From NCBI RefSeq assembly GCF_004088395.1, contig NZ_CP035107.1, positions 1,565,001-1,629,000 of the forward strand: DNA of 64,000 nucleotides, given 5' to 3'. This DNA is from Ornithobacterium rhinotracheale. GTDB lineage: Bacteria; Bacteroidota; Bacteroidia; Flavobacteriales; Weeksellaceae. Below, piece by piece: positions 7,758 through 17,123 of the stretch. The notes beneath the pieces were generated by a model. The model was not told where the DNA came from. It was given only the letters and a program-made list of their open reading frames with translations, and made no database searches. How positions within the stretch are numbered: position 1 is the stretch's first letter; every line of letters begins with the position of its first letter. A program made the position numbers and the translations under genes.

Positions 7758-10133
7758 ATGAAAAAATACATTTTTCTATATTTTTTCCTGATTTCGCTGT
7801 CGCTTCTGGCGCAAGAGAAGTTTACGCTCAGCGGCTATGTTACCGAGGAAGGCAGCCAAGAGCTTTTGATAGGAGCCGAGATTTATGTGCCGCAAATCAA
7901 GCAATCGGTGGTGAGCAACAATTATGGCTACTACTCCATCTCCCTGCCCAAGGGCGATTACGACATCATCTGCACACTTGTGGGCTACCAAGAGTTTGAA
8001 GACCATATAGAATTAAACCAAAACCGAATTTTAAACATTTCGCTTAGCAATCACATCACGCTCAAGGAAGTAGTGGCTTCGGCAGAAAACTCCATCAAGC
8101 AAAGCAAAAGTGCACAAATGAGCGAAGTGAAAATCCCCATAGCACAAATCAAACGCCTGCCAAGCCTTTTGGGCGAAAAAGATGTGCTCAAAGCCCTGCA
8201 ACTCACCCCTGGGGTGCAATCTGGAGCCGAGGGCAGCAGCGGGCTCTATGTGCGTGGCGGTGGTCCCGATCAGAATTTATTGATTCTAGACGATGCACCT
8301 GTGTACAATGCCTCTCACCTATTTGGTTTTTTCTCGATTTTTAATGGCGACGCAATCAAAAACATTAATTTAATCAAAGGCGGATTCCCTGCTCGCTACG
8401 GCGGAAGGCTCTCTTCTGTATTGGATGTAAGCATGAAGGACGGGAACAAAGAAAAATTTGGCGGAGAAATCGGGCTAGGGCTTTTGTCTTCCCGCTTAAT
8501 GCTCGAAGGTCCCATTGTGAAAAACAAATCATCGTTCATCATTTCCGCGCGTAGAACTTATGTGGACTTTATCTTAACACCACTCATGGACGAGAACGAA
8601 AAAATGAAATATTATTTTTATGATTTAAATGCTAAAATCAATTATGAATTCAATCAGCGAAATAAACTTTATCTAAGTGGTTATTTTGGCAAAGATTATT
8701 TCCGTTCAGTTTTAGGCGACGACTATGGCGAGAGCAAAGGCAAATTATTTTGGGGAAATGCCACCGCAACTTTACGCTGGAATCATTTATTTAATGATAA
8801 AATCTTTTCTAACACCTCTTTGATCTTTAGCGACTACAATTTTAATGTATATTCTTCTGATGAGTTTGATGACGGACAAGGAATGCTTAAATCTAATTAT
8901 TTCTACGAAAGTAAATATCAATCAAGCATTACCGATTTGGGTTTAAAATATGATATGCAATTCAATATTTCGCCCCAATATTTAATCAGAACGGGAGCCA
9001 ATGCGGTATTGCATAATTTTAAGCCAAGCGCAATAAGCATTAAAGATGAAAGCGAACAGCTCTCTAATCATGAAAATACGGTAGAAAAAATCAAAACCAC
9101 CGAAGCCAATGTTTATATGGAAAACGAGTGGAGCTTTTACAAAAAATTTAAAATGAACGCAGGCTTGCGATTGAGCAATTATTTGCACAAAAACAAGACT
9201 TATACCTCGCTAGAACCACGAGTTTCGCTCCGCTATTCCTTGACAGATGATTTGTCTATCAAAGCATCTTATGCAGCCATGAACCAATACATACATTTGC
9301 TCACAAGTGCAGGCGTGAGCCTCCCCATGGATTTGTGGGTTACCACTACCGATCGCGTAAAACCTCAACATTCAGAGCAATTTGCACTGGGCATTTCCAA
9401 AGACTGGAACGAGCAAAAAATCGGAATTTCGCTCGAGGGCTACTACAAAAAAATGAACGACCTTTTGGGCTATGCACCAGGAGCAAGCTTCTTGCTCAAT
9501 AATTTAGACTTAAGCCACCCAAACCGCGAGTATTCTTGGGAGGAAAATGTGATTCATGGGCAAGGCTGGGCATATGGACTTGAATTTTTTGCACAGAAGA
9601 AAGTCGGCAAGTTTTCTGGCTGGGCAGGCTACACGCTAGCTTGGGTGCAACACCAATTTGACGAAGATAACAAAGGCAAAAAGTATTTTGCCCGCTACGA
9701 CAGGCGACACGATATTTCGCTAGTAGGGTTTTATGACATTACCAAAAGCATCAGCCTTTCAGGAACCTGGGTCTATGGAACGGGGAATGCCGTGAGCTTG
9801 CCCAAATCCTCTTATTTTAATTTAATCGATCCTCTAGACAGCGACAATCCGTATACAAATGTTTATGCCTATGGGAGCAAAAATGATTTAAGAATGCGTG
9901 CTTATCATCGTTTAGATTTAGCCATTCAGTTTAAAAAAATCACCAAGCGCAAGCGAAAACGCATTTGGGAGATTGGAGTTTACAATGTTTATTCTCGCAA
10001 GAATCCGTTTTTCTACCAATATGCCGACAAGGAGATAGAGAATCCAGACGGCTCAAGCCAACGAAAAGTCGTGCTGAATCAATATTCGATTTTCCCAATT
10101 ATTCCAAGCATTAGTTATAGTTTGAAATTTTAA
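7758..10133 (+). CDS. TonB-dependent outer-membrane receptor with carboxypeptidase-regulatory-like N-domain
   Basis: 791 residues. Signal peptide 1-19 (ends SLLAQ), then a carboxypeptidase-regulatory-like beta-sandwich (23-95), a plug domain with KALQLTPGVQSG, LYVRGGGPDQNLILLD-type blocks and RYGGRLSSVLDV (about 140-225), then a 22-strand barrel ending in the aromatic C-terminus SYSLKF. It should take up an unknown substrate through the outer membrane with TonB energy. The next gene, 12 bases on, is a DUF4249 lipoprotein, a standard partner of this receptor subgroup that probably acts as a surface lid like SusD. The substrate cannot be inferred from the sequence. Confidence 0.9.
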   Translation: MKKYIFLYFFLISLSLLAQEKFTLSGYVTEEGSQELLIGAEIYVPQIKQSVVSNNYGYYSISLPKGDYDIICTLVGYQEFEDHIELNQNRILNISLSNHITLKEVVASAENSIKQSKSAQMSEVKIPIAQIKRLPSLLGEKDVLKALQLTPGVQSGAEGSSGLYVRGGGPDQNLLILDDAPVYNASHLFGFFSIFNGDAIKNINLIKGGFPARYGGRLSSVLDVSMKDGNKEKFGGEIGLGLLSSRLMLEGPIVKNKSSFIISARRTYVDFILTPLMDENEKMKYYFYDLNAKINYEFNQRNKLYLSGYFGKDYFRSVLGDDYGESKGKLFWGNATATLRWNHLFNDKIFSNTSLIFSDYNFNVYSSDEFDDGQGMLKSNYFYESKYQSSITDLGLKYDMQFNISPQYLIRTGANAVLHNFKPSAISIKDESEQLSNHENTVEKIKTTEANVYMENEWSFYKKFKMNAGLRLSNYLHKNKTYTSLEPRVSLRYSLTDDLSIKASYAAMNQYIHLLTSAGVSLPMDLWVTTTDRVKPQHSEQFALGISKDWNEQKIGISLEGYYKKMNDLLGYAPGASFLLNNLDLSHPNREYSWEENVIHGQGWAYGLEFFAQKKVGKFSGWAGYTLAWVQHQFDEDNKGKKYFARYDRRHDISLVGFYDITKSISLSGTWVYGTGNAVSLPKSSYFNLIDPLDSDNPYTNVYAYGSKNDLRMRAYHRLDLAIQFKKITKRKRKRIWEIGVYNVYSRKNPFFYQYADKEIENPDGSSQRKVVLNQYSIFPIIPSISYSLKF

Positions 10134-10145
10134 TTCAGAAAAAAA

Positions 10146-11009
10146 ATGAAAAAATATATATTTAGCCTATTTTCTCTTTTAATTTTAAATAGTTGCGAAG
10201 ATGTCTTTACCCAAGAGATAACACCGCCCAAGGAAGCCACAGAAAAAAAATGTGTAGTAATGAGCTACCTTTCGCCAGGGGCCATTCCAGGCGTTGGCTT
10301 ACAGTGGTCGCACCCTATTCTTGAGTATAACAAAAATGAAATAGATGTCATCCGAAACGCTCAAGCAACTCTGCGAAATAAAACAACGGGAGAAAGCACA
10401 AACTTGGCTTTTGATAAAAATAAACAGATTTATCTAAGAGAAAATGAAGGTTTTAAAATTGAAGAAAACAATACCTATCAACTCATAATTAACATTCCTA
10501 ATCATAGGGAAATCTCTGCAGAATGCACCGTACCGCCACAGTTAAATACTGAAATTCAGAATATAAAAATGATTCCATCTATAATAGATGGCAAAAAACA
10601 TTTTGAAGTGAGCTTTGAGTTTAAAGACCATGCCAGCTCCGAAAGAAACTACTATCTCGCCTCTGTGAAAGCTTATGGAAGAGGTGTAAAAGAATCGCTG
10701 AAAGTGCAGCCTTTTACCAACTTGAATCGTGAGGGGAAAAACATCGTGGTGCATTCAGAAAAAGTGAGCCGAGACTTTGAGGGCTTTTCCCGTATCATCG
10801 TTAATTTACTTTTAGTAGACAAAAACTTTTATAACTACAAGCGTACTGTGATGCAACAAATTGGCAATTCCGATTTAGATCTAGAAGCTTTTACAGAACC
10901 TGTTTTTGTGATTTCTAATATTCATAATGGGCTAGGCATATTTGGTGCCTACACGAGAGTAACTCAGGTAAAAGATTTAAAACCAAATCCATTTTCTTTT
11001 AAAAACTAA
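10146..11009 (+). CDS. DUF4249 surface lipoprotein
   Basis: 287 residues. Lipoprotein signal peptide with lipobox LLILNSC (Cys at about 17), followed by acidic residues compatible with surface export in Bacteroidota. The body has the DUF4249 pattern: an early VVxSYLSPG segment, an immunoglobulin-like region with xxATLRNKTTGES, and a Thr/Tyr-rich second half ending in NIHNGLGIFGAYT. It starts 12 bases after the TonB receptor stop and forms an operon with it. The assumed role is substrate capture for that receptor. A terminator follows directly. Confidence 0.85.
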   Translation: MKKYIFSLFSLLILNSCEDVFTQEITPPKEATEKKCVVMSYLSPGAIPGVGLQWSHPILEYNKNEIDVIRNAQATLRNKTTGESTNLAFDKNKQIYLRENEGFKIEENNTYQLIINIPNHREISAECTVPPQLNTEIQNIKMIPSIIDGKKHFEVSFEFKDHASSERNYYLASVKAYGRGVKESLKVQPFTNLNREGKNIVVHSEKVSRDFEGFSRIIVNLLLVDKNFYNYKRTVMQQIGNSDLDLEAFTEPVFVISNIHNGLGIFGAYTRVTQVKDLKPNPFSFKN

Positions 11010-11017
11010 AAATAAAA

Positions 11018-11044
11018 AAAACCGAGATAAAATCTCGGTTTTTC
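11018..11044 (+). terminator. Intrinsic terminator after the DUF4249 gene
   Basis: AACCGAGAT and ATCTCGGTT form a 9-bp stem with a short loop (centre near 11030) followed by TTTT. The A run in front makes it usable from the other strand as well, where it once closed the GH88 gene before the MITE came in. Confidence 0.88.
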
Positions 11045-11073
11045 TTTCAATATTAAAACAATGATTAATGTTT

Positions 11074-11326
11074 ACCCGTAGTGCATTATCCAAATGAGAT
11101 TAATTTATTGTGATATTGAATGATAATCAGGAAGATCATTTTCGCCAATATTCCCAAAGAAAGGAAAAATTTTCGTTTTCTTCGCTGCAAACGAGCCTTT
11201 CAATTTTAGATAAAAATAAAATTGCAACTTGTCCCTAGGCGGCTTGTAATTTTATTTAATTGAAAACCAGTAAAATTCACTATTCTTCCGTCACATGAGC
11301 AACCTTTTTTATAATGCACTACGGGT
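11074..11326. mobile_element. 253-bp MITE-like element with 16-bp inverted ends and 8-bp target duplication
   Basis: ACCCGTAGTGCATTAT at 11074-11089 is matched perfectly in reverse complement at 11311-11326. The element is flanked by TAATGTTT on both sides (11066-11073 and 11327-11334). It has no open frame of note. The interior holds a palindrome (AAATAAAATT near 11212 with AATTTTATTT near 11250). Terminal repeats starting with ACC and an 8-bp duplication suit mobilisation by an IS982-family transposase, whose copy in this window (32749-33758) has ends ACCTGAGTTCGATTAAT of similar pattern. The assignment to that family is an inference. Confidence 0.88.
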
Positions 11327-12537
11327 TAATGTTTATAATCTTCTAATCCTTTTTGTCTAGCCAATGCTTCTAAGAAATAGTAATCTGCATAGTTCAATGG
11401 AACATCGATTTCTGCATTGTGCGGAATACTACCTACTGAGTGCATAAGCAAGAAGTTTCCGTTGGTTCCTATCAATGCTTTATAAGCTGGGCTTGAAAGC
11501 GAAGCCACGATTTTATCGGCAGTTGCTTTGTAAGGCAATCCGTAAGAAGAAAGCTCATACAATGCAGAAGCGATTACTGCAGCGGCAGAGGCATCTCTTG
11601 GTGCATTAGGAATATTGGGTGCATCAAAATCCCAATAAGGCACATAATCTGCAGGCATTTTTGGATTGTTGAACAAGAATTTGTACACATTCGCTGCCGC
11701 ATCTAGGTATTTTTTATCCTTGGTATAGCGATAGCAAGTGGTAAATCCATAAATCGCCCAAGCTTGTCCGCGTGCCCAAGAAGATTCATTGGCGTATCCT
11801 TGTGCTGTTTCTTTGCTACGAACTCCTCCATTTACTTTATCGTAATCCACCACATGGTAACAGCTCCAGTCTTTTCTGAAGTGATTTTTCAAAGTTTGGT
11901 CTGCGTGAGAAACTGCAATTTGGCGGTATTTTGGATCTCCAGAAAATTCAGACGCTTTGAAAAGTAATTCCAGATTCATCATATTATCGATGATTACAGG
12001 GCAATTTCAGCCGCGTTTTCCTTGCCAGCCACGATCTTCGTCCCAGCTTTGGATTACGCCCGCTTTAGGTCTAAAGCGTGTAGATAAGGACTGTGCCGCT
12101 GTGATGATGATGTCTTTGTATTTAGGATTATTTGTTACGCACAAAGCGTTTCCAAAGCTACAATCAATCATGAAACCAACATCATGGTGCCATTTAAGGT
12201 TTTTGACATCTTCTAAAGTTTCAGTATATTTTACGCCGAGATTTTTCCATCTAGCATCTTTAGTTAAATCATACATATAGAACAAGGTTCCAGGGAAGAA
12301 ACCACTTGTCCAATCATGGTTTTTGACATATTTCACCTTTCCATGTTCAAGGGTTCTTGGGTTTATAAAACGGCCACTATCCTCTATCACTTTTACTTGG
12401 TAGCCCAATTGTGCCTTGGCTACTTCCAACACAGGTGGGTTATCCACTCCTCCTGGTGCCGTAACATCAGCAATTTTTTGAGGGCCACAGCTAAGTATTA
12501 CCAAGGGCAAGCCTAGCAATAATAATATTTTTTTCAT
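11326..12537 (-). pseudogene. GH88 unsaturated glucuronyl hydrolase, interrupted by one nonsense codon
   Basis: The two parts (12537 to 12007, and on to 11326) lie in the same frame, separated only by a TGA at 12009-12007 where the family has Trp before xCPVIIDNMMNLELLF. A TGG to TGA change explains it. The full product would be 403 residues: lipoprotein signal with VILSC, then DWTSGFFPG, DVGFMIDCSFG and the long helical (alpha/alpha)6 barrel pattern of GH88, including SSWARGQAWAIYGF and LNYADYYFLEAL. The family removes unsaturated uronic acid from disaccharides released by glycosaminoglycan lyases. The C-terminal half retains good family sequence, so the loss looks recent. The stop codon overlaps the MITE end. 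A sequencing error at one base is the main alternative. Confidence 0.85.
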
Positions 12538-12654
12538 CGTTTCTATTTTTGAATTTTCATATACTATCAAAACAAAGAAATTGTAATTTTTACAAATTCT
12601 TTGCTGTGCGTAGAAATACAAAAAATATTGAATTTACTATCTGATTTTTCTCAC

Positions 12655-13326
12655 CTACCAAGAAATCGGTTTTTTGTTTTTTTGGATTAAAAACTCATTG
12701 GCTCTAGAAAAATGCTTATTTCCAAACCAATATCCTCGATTGGCACTCAAAGGCGAAGGATGCCCCGATGTTAAGATTAAATGTCCTTTACTTTTATCGA
12801 TTAAATTAGCTTTTTTCTTGGCATAGCTCCCCCAGAGCATAAACACTATTTCTTCTTTCTCTTGCGAGAGTTTTTTAATAACCTCATCGGTAAAAGTTTC
12901 CCAGCCTTTGCCTTGATGCGAGCCCGCTTGGTGTGCACGCACGCTCAGTGTCGCATTGAGCAGAAACACACCTTGCTTTGCCCAGCGTTCCAGATTGCCG
13001 TTGGCGGGCATCTGTATACCCAAATCTTCTTCTATTTCTTTAAAAATATTGATTAAGCTAGGTGGCATCGGGATATTATCTGCCACCGAAAAACACAAGC
13101 CATTTGCCTGCCCCAAACCATGATATGGGTCTTGCCCGATAATCACCACCTTGGTGTCTTGCGGTGGGGTAAAATCAAAAGCTGAGAAAATTTGCTTGCC
13201 TGGCGGAAACACCTTTTGCGTGGCATATTCCGATTTCACAAAATTGATCAAAGCTTTAAAATAGTCTTTTTCAAACTCCTCGGCGAGCATTTTTCCCCAA
13301 TCTTCTTGAATTTTTACAGCTAGCAT
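12655..13326 (-). CDS. ung: Uracil-DNA glycosylase, family 1
   Basis: 223 residues, the usual length. It contains the catalytic water-activating motif GQDPYHG (64-70), the NATLSVRAHQAGSH block, and the DNA-intercalating loop HPSPLSANRG near 190. It removes uracil from DNA in base excision repair. It stands alone on the minus strand between the GH88 pseudogene and a TonB receptor terminator. The ATG at 13326 is chosen because the MxxxxIQEDWGKML N-terminus matches family starts. Confidence 0.97.
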   Translation of the reverse strand: MLAVKIQEDWGKMLAEEFEKDYFKALINFVKSEYATQKVFPPGKQIFSAFDFTPPQDTKVVIIGQDPYHGLGQANGLCFSVADNIPMPPSLINIFKEIEEDLGIQMPANGNLERWAKQGVFLLNATLSVRAHQAGSHQGKGWETFTDEVIKKLSQEKEEIVFMLWGSYAKKKANLIDKSKGHLILTSGHPSPLSANRGYWFGNKHFSRANEFLIQKNKKPISW

Positions 13327-13388
13327 TTATTTATACATTTTTTAATTTCTTCAAAGATAATTTTTTTTAGCTAAAGACTAAAACAAAA

Positions 13389-13420
13389 AAAATCCGTTTC
13401 AAAAATGAAACGGATTTTTT
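13389..13420 (-). terminator. Intrinsic terminator after the His-rich TonB receptor
   Basis: AATCCGTTTC (13391-13400) and GAAACGGATT (13407-13416) form a 10-bp stem with A and T runs on either side, 20 bases past the receptor stop at 13440. Confidence 0.88.
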
Positions 13421-13439
13421 CTTGAAAATATCAAATTTA

Positions 13440-15872
13440 CTATATTTTGATTACCAAGCCTACACCGATGTTGATGCCTGGTAGTGGTGCCAAATATTTC
13501 ATCAAAGTGTTTTGTGGTCTTGCCTCTTGGTTGAGCAAGTTTTTACCGAATAAATAATATTCTAATTGTGTTTTTCCGATATTTTGTTCGACAGAAAAAC
13601 GAGCATTTAGCAAAGTAAATGCTGGCATTGGCTCCTCGTCAAAAATCATTTTACCTAAATATTGTTGTTGAAGATAATGCTGCATGTTCACTGTTGCGTT
13701 GAATTTATTGATTTTTGCACTTAACCCTGCACCCCAGCGGCTTTGTGGCATATTGGGCATATAGTCTCCGTCGGTAAATTGCCGCTGACTGCTATCTGAA
13801 ACATTTTCGTTTTTCACCAAATCATAAAAACCATTGATAGTCCACTCCCCAAATTTTCCAAAATTTTGAGTATAGCTGGTGTTTAGCTCCATTCCATAAA
13901 TATTGGTATCTGCCGCACGCCATTCTTTAACTATGAGTCCTGGAACGCGAGAAACGCCTGTGTGCCCCATATATATGTAATTTTTGTAGAAATTTTTATA
14001 TAAACTGGCTTCAATCTTAAGCCCAGCTAGCGAAATTCCTCCGCCAAGCTCTACGGCATTCACCCATTCTTTGTCGAGCATATCCTCTCCATTTTCTTCG
14101 ATTCCGAGCGCAAAATGCGTATTCCCTGCATACAATTCGTTCACCTCGGGTGCACGCTCTGAGTGTGCATAAGAAGCCAACAAATAGGCTTTGTTTTTTA
14201 GATTAAACAAAATTTTAGAATTAAATTGATTTAAATTAAAATCTCTTGTCGATAATTTCCCGCCTGATTTTCCACGACCTCGCTCATAATCATCATCTGC
14301 GTTGGCGCTTCTGTGTACCCAATCGTGGCGATAACCAATCTGAAAATCAATAAATTTGTATTTTAGTTTCTGAAGCGTAAAAATTCCAAATTCGGTGCTT
14401 TTATTGTCTGGCAAATAACGCAATTTGTGGCTTCCATCCATGATTCTGTGATTATAATCCACGCCCGTTACTCCAGAAAGATAATTAAATTTCTTCTGTT
14501 TTAATTCTAGCCTTCCGCTATAATTTTGGTTTTTATAGCTATTCATAATTTTTTGGGCTAAATATTCATTGTCTTTAGTGTACTGCCCTAAAGCATTAAA
14601 TTTTAATTGATTGAATAGGGCAAAATCTTTATTTAACGCTAATTCCAAAGACAAATTATCGGTCATTCCCTTAATATTCACAGGCAAGAATGGGGCTTCT
14701 TTTGGCGTGTTCGAGTGGCTGTGTCCATGGTTGTGATCGTGCGTGTGCGAATGCATAGCGCGTTCTTCTTTGGCATACAATGGCAAACCATAATCGGCAT
14801 AATCGTGTTTAAAATTTAGTCCAAAATTCAAAGTTTCCCCCATGTATTTAACTCCTGCGTTGAAATCCATTTGCTCTGAATGGCTATTGGTGATTTCTCT
14901 ATATTTGGTAGGCACATAATCATGAATTCCAAGAATTTTCTCGATTTTGAGATCTTTCACTGGGTCTTGCCCTGGAATGTAATCAGGGTTTTTAGGGTTT
15001 TGCTTTCGAGTAAATGTACTCATATCAAAATAAGTTTCTGTAAAAGTATATTTATCTTCCTCGGTTAAACCTGCACTAGGGTCGTTTAAATTATCCAATA
15101 CATACTGATTAATGTATGGAAAAAGTGTTGTGTTAAAAACAATCTTTTTGTCCACAAAAATTTGCCCCAATGCCTGCAACGCTGAATTGTTGTCCACCAC
15201 TTTTGAGTCATACAGAATCTCTGGTTTTGTATTTCCAGGGATACGAATTCGTTCAATTTTGGCGTGAGTGCCCCCAATATTCCAACTCCATTTAGGGTTA
15301 AAATCTCCACTGAAATCTACTTGCTGCCTCGTGCCTGAGTTACTTGCTCCCTCTACGCCTACGGTAGTTTTAAGGGCTTTGCCGACAGGTTTGTATTGGT
15401 TTTGGGTAATCATATTTACCGCTCCACCGATTGCTTTTCCTCCATATAAAACCGACGCTGATGCTTTGTTTACCTCAACTTCTTCTATGTTATTAGGATT
15501 ATAGTTTAGATTAAACTCGGGGCTAATTGCCGTTAAGTCGTTCATAGCAACTCCGTTATTTAAAAGTCGCACACGATTTCCGCTCAAACTGCGAATCATT
15601 GGCACTCCCACATTCGGACCAAAATAAGTGTCTTGCACTCCCGAAACATGGCTCAGCAGATCTCCCAAAGTACTACTCTGTGTTTGTTTTATGGCTTGTT
15701 TTTCTAGCTTCGCTTTCAGTTCTATGGCAGCATCAAGTTTAGTAACGCCTTGTGCATTGACATTGCGAAGTTTAATAATGGTATCGTTTTTAGTTTTTGG
15801 ATTAATTTGATTGGTAGCCGCATAGGAATATCCCCCTAGCATGGCTAAGATGAAAATGTATTTAATTTGCAT
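13440..15872 (-). CDS. TonB-dependent receptor with a histidine-rich loop (probable zinc/metal receptor)
   Basis: From the ATG at 15872 the protein has 810 residues. The signal peptide ends GGYSYA. A plug domain follows, with TLGDLLSHVSGVQ, PMIRSLSGNRVRLLNNG and SASVLYGGKAIGGAVNMIT, then a barrel. An extracellular loop about 385 residues in carries HSHTHDHNHGHSHS, six or more His in alternation. ZnuD-type zinc receptors have such loops, so zinc or another soft metal is likely. A longer frame begins at 15938, but its first 22 residues do not look like a signal peptide. The small gene at 15943-16269 lies 70 bases upstream and probably shares the transcript. Confidence 0.88.
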   Translation of the reverse strand: MQIKYIFILAMLGGYSYAATNQINPKTKNDTIIKLRNVNAQGVTKLDAAIELKAKLEKQAIKQTQSSTLGDLLSHVSGVQDTYFGPNVGVPMIRSLSGNRVRLLNNGVAMNDLTAISPEFNLNYNPNNIEEVEVNKASASVLYGGKAIGGAVNMITQNQYKPVGKALKTTVGVEGASNSGTRQQVDFSGDFNPKWSWNIGGTHAKIERIRIPGNTKPEILYDSKVVDNNSALQALGQIFVDKKIVFNTTLFPYINQYVLDNLNDPSAGLTEEDKYTFTETYFDMSTFTRKQNPKNPDYIPGQDPVKDLKIEKILGIHDYVPTKYREITNSHSEQMDFNAGVKYMGETLNFGLNFKHDYADYGLPLYAKEERAMHSHTHDHNHGHSHSNTPKEAPFLPVNIKGMTDNLSLELALNKDFALFNQLKFNALGQYTKDNEYLAQKIMNSYKNQNYSGRLELKQKKFNYLSGVTGVDYNHRIMDGSHKLRYLPDNKSTEFGIFTLQKLKYKFIDFQIGYRHDWVHRSANADDDYERGRGKSGGKLSTRDFNLNQFNSKILFNLKNKAYLLASYAHSERAPEVNELYAGNTHFALGIEENGEDMLDKEWVNAVELGGGISLAGLKIEASLYKNFYKNYIYMGHTGVSRVPGLIVKEWRAADTNIYGMELNTSYTQNFGKFGEWTINGFYDLVKNENVSDSSQRQFTDGDYMPNMPQSRWGAGLSAKINKFNATVNMQHYLQQQYLGKMIFDEEPMPAFTLLNARFSVEQNIGKTQLEYYLFGKNLLNQEARPQNTLMKYLAPLPGINIGVGLVIKI

Positions 15873-15942
15873 AGTTAATTTTAATAATAAATAAATTGTC
15901 CGTTTAGAATTAAACAGAGAAAAATCACGAAAATTCACACTT

Positions 15943-16269
15943 TTAATGCAATTTTCTGGCTATAAAATAACTATGCAACGGGGGGCCTCTACGGAAATTT
16001 GTAGAATAGAAAATAGGCACATAAGGTACTACAAAAAGGCTTGGTGCCTCGAGCGTTTCCACCTCAAAAATGGGTAGTGCAACCTTCAAAGTACTTGGCT
16101 CCTCGCCGTACACTATCGCGAATTGGCAAACTGCGCAAGTATCTTCTATGTTCTTGGCATGCAACAAAGTCGTATGCTCATGGGTGTGTAAAGCCTTTAT
16201 CCCAAGCGAGAAAAGCAACACCACGAGCAAGAACAATGCTTTGAAATCTATTTTAAACTTTGCTTGCAT
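15943..16269 (-). CDS. Small secreted or membrane protein with HTHEH and CAVC motifs, upstream of the His-rich receptor
   Basis: 108 residues. The N-terminal hydrophobic segment (about 9-24, FKALFLLVVLLFSLGI) is followed by ALHTHEHTTLLH and a DTCAVCQFAI motif, then a C-terminal part ending RGPPLHSYF. This layout (one membrane segment, clustered His, CxxC, and RGPP-type tail) recurs in short DUF2946-like proteins located next to metal TonB receptors. It may bind metal in the periplasm or regulate uptake. No reaction can be assigned. An inverted AAATCTA...TAGATTT sequence at about 16303-16324 upstream could be an operator. Confidence 0.65.
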   Translation of the reverse strand: MQAKFKIDFKALFLLVVLLFSLGIKALHTHEHTTLLHAKNIEDTCAVCQFAIVYGEEPSTLKVALPIFEVETLEAPSLFVVPYVPIFYSTNFRRGPPLHSYFIARKLH

Positions 16270-16326
16270 GTTTAAATCAGGGGCACGAATATATTAAATA
16301 AATCTAAATCTAAAAAATAGATTTAT

Positions 16327-16355
16327 AAAAAAAGTGCTACCGAATGGTAGCACTT
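16327..16355 (-). terminator. Intrinsic terminator after the outer-membrane barrel gene
   Basis: AAGTGCTACC (16332-16341) and GGTAGCACTT (16346-16355) form a perfect 10-bp stem with a GAAT loop. Read on the minus strand it ends in a T run. Confidence 0.9.
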
Positions 16356-16379
16356 AAATGTATTAAATTTCGTTTTTAA

Positions 16380-17027
16380 TTAGAATTGGTATCCTACGCT
16401 GAATGAAATTACATCTGATTTGAAAGTATCTGTAGGCTCTTCCGCTTTAAGAGCTTCTTTTGGCTTCATAAAGTTTGTCAATCCGTAGTTATATCGAGCA
16501 TCAAATGAAAGCCCCATAGGTAATTTATAGCCAAGCCCTACAACTGCACCAACATTGAATTTACTCATAACATAGTTATAATTCACCTCTCTAGCAGTCA
16601 TCTCACGATTTACAAGCCATTGCTCATTTAATTTTGAATCAATAAAATAATCAAACTGAGGCCCCAATTGAACATTTAATCCGTTATAAAAATAGTACTT
16701 CAACATAAGAGGTAATGATAAATTTTCTCTCGTAGTTTTAGCCCATCCTCCCTTTTGTTCATTAATTCCATCTGATTTATAGCCTGTTTTATTATAATTT
16801 AATTCAGGCTGTAAAGTTAAATTAGTGTACAAAGGTATTTCTGCAAAAACACCAAATAAATAACCACTTGTAGAAGGGCCATACTCTGCTACCTTAGGTA
16901 AATCCCATCTAGCGTTTGAATTAGTGTAACCTACCTTTAAACCATACTCTACTTTTCTATCAGCTTGCTGAGCAATTGCTGATGTAACACCTAAGCTCAT
17001 TAGAGCTACATACAATAGTTTTTTCAT
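16380..17027 (-). CDS. Porin-family outer-membrane beta-barrel protein
   Basis: 215 residues. Signal peptide 1-19 (SAIAQ), then alternating amphipathic strands: YGLKVGYTNSNARW, LTLQPELNYNKTGY, LPLMLKYYFYNGLNVQLGPQFDYF, GAVVGLGYKLPMGLSFDARYNYG, ending ISFSVGYQF with a terminal Phe. This is the PorT/OmpW-like small barrel seen many times in each Bacteroidota genome. The specific role is unknown. It has its own promoter element and terminator, so it is monocistronic. Confidence 0.85.
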   Translation of the reverse strand: MKKLLYVALMSLGVTSAIAQQADRKVEYGLKVGYTNSNARWDLPKVAEYGPSTSGYLFGVFAEIPLYTNLTLQPELNYNKTGYKSDGINEQKGGWAKTTRENLSLPLMLKYYFYNGLNVQLGPQFDYFIDSKLNEQWLVNREMTAREVNYNYVMSKFNVGAVVGLGYKLPMGLSFDARYNYGLTNFMKPKEALKAEEPTDTFKSDVISFSVGYQF

Positions 17028-17059
17028 CTTTATTAAATTTAATTCTTTTTTTGAGCGGG

Positions 17060-17067
17060 CAAAGTTA
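17060..17067 (-). promoter_or_regulatory. -7 promoter element of the outer-membrane barrel gene
   Basis: On the minus strand this reads TAACTTTG, a perfect TAnnTTTG element, 32 bases before the ATG at 17027. Confidence 0.6.
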
Positions 17068-17123
17068 AGAAAAAATCCTCCGTAGAGAAATTTTTTTTCA
17101 CATTAATTTCGCTTATTTTGAGG

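Noticed and set aside
12007-12009. Selenocysteine or programmed readthrough at the TGA in GH88
   Set aside because: The family has Trp here, no SECIS-type hairpin follows, and a simple TGG to TGA change explains it.
15872-15938. Longer N-terminus of the His-rich receptor
   Set aside because: The extra 22 residues precede a complete signal peptide and would spoil export.
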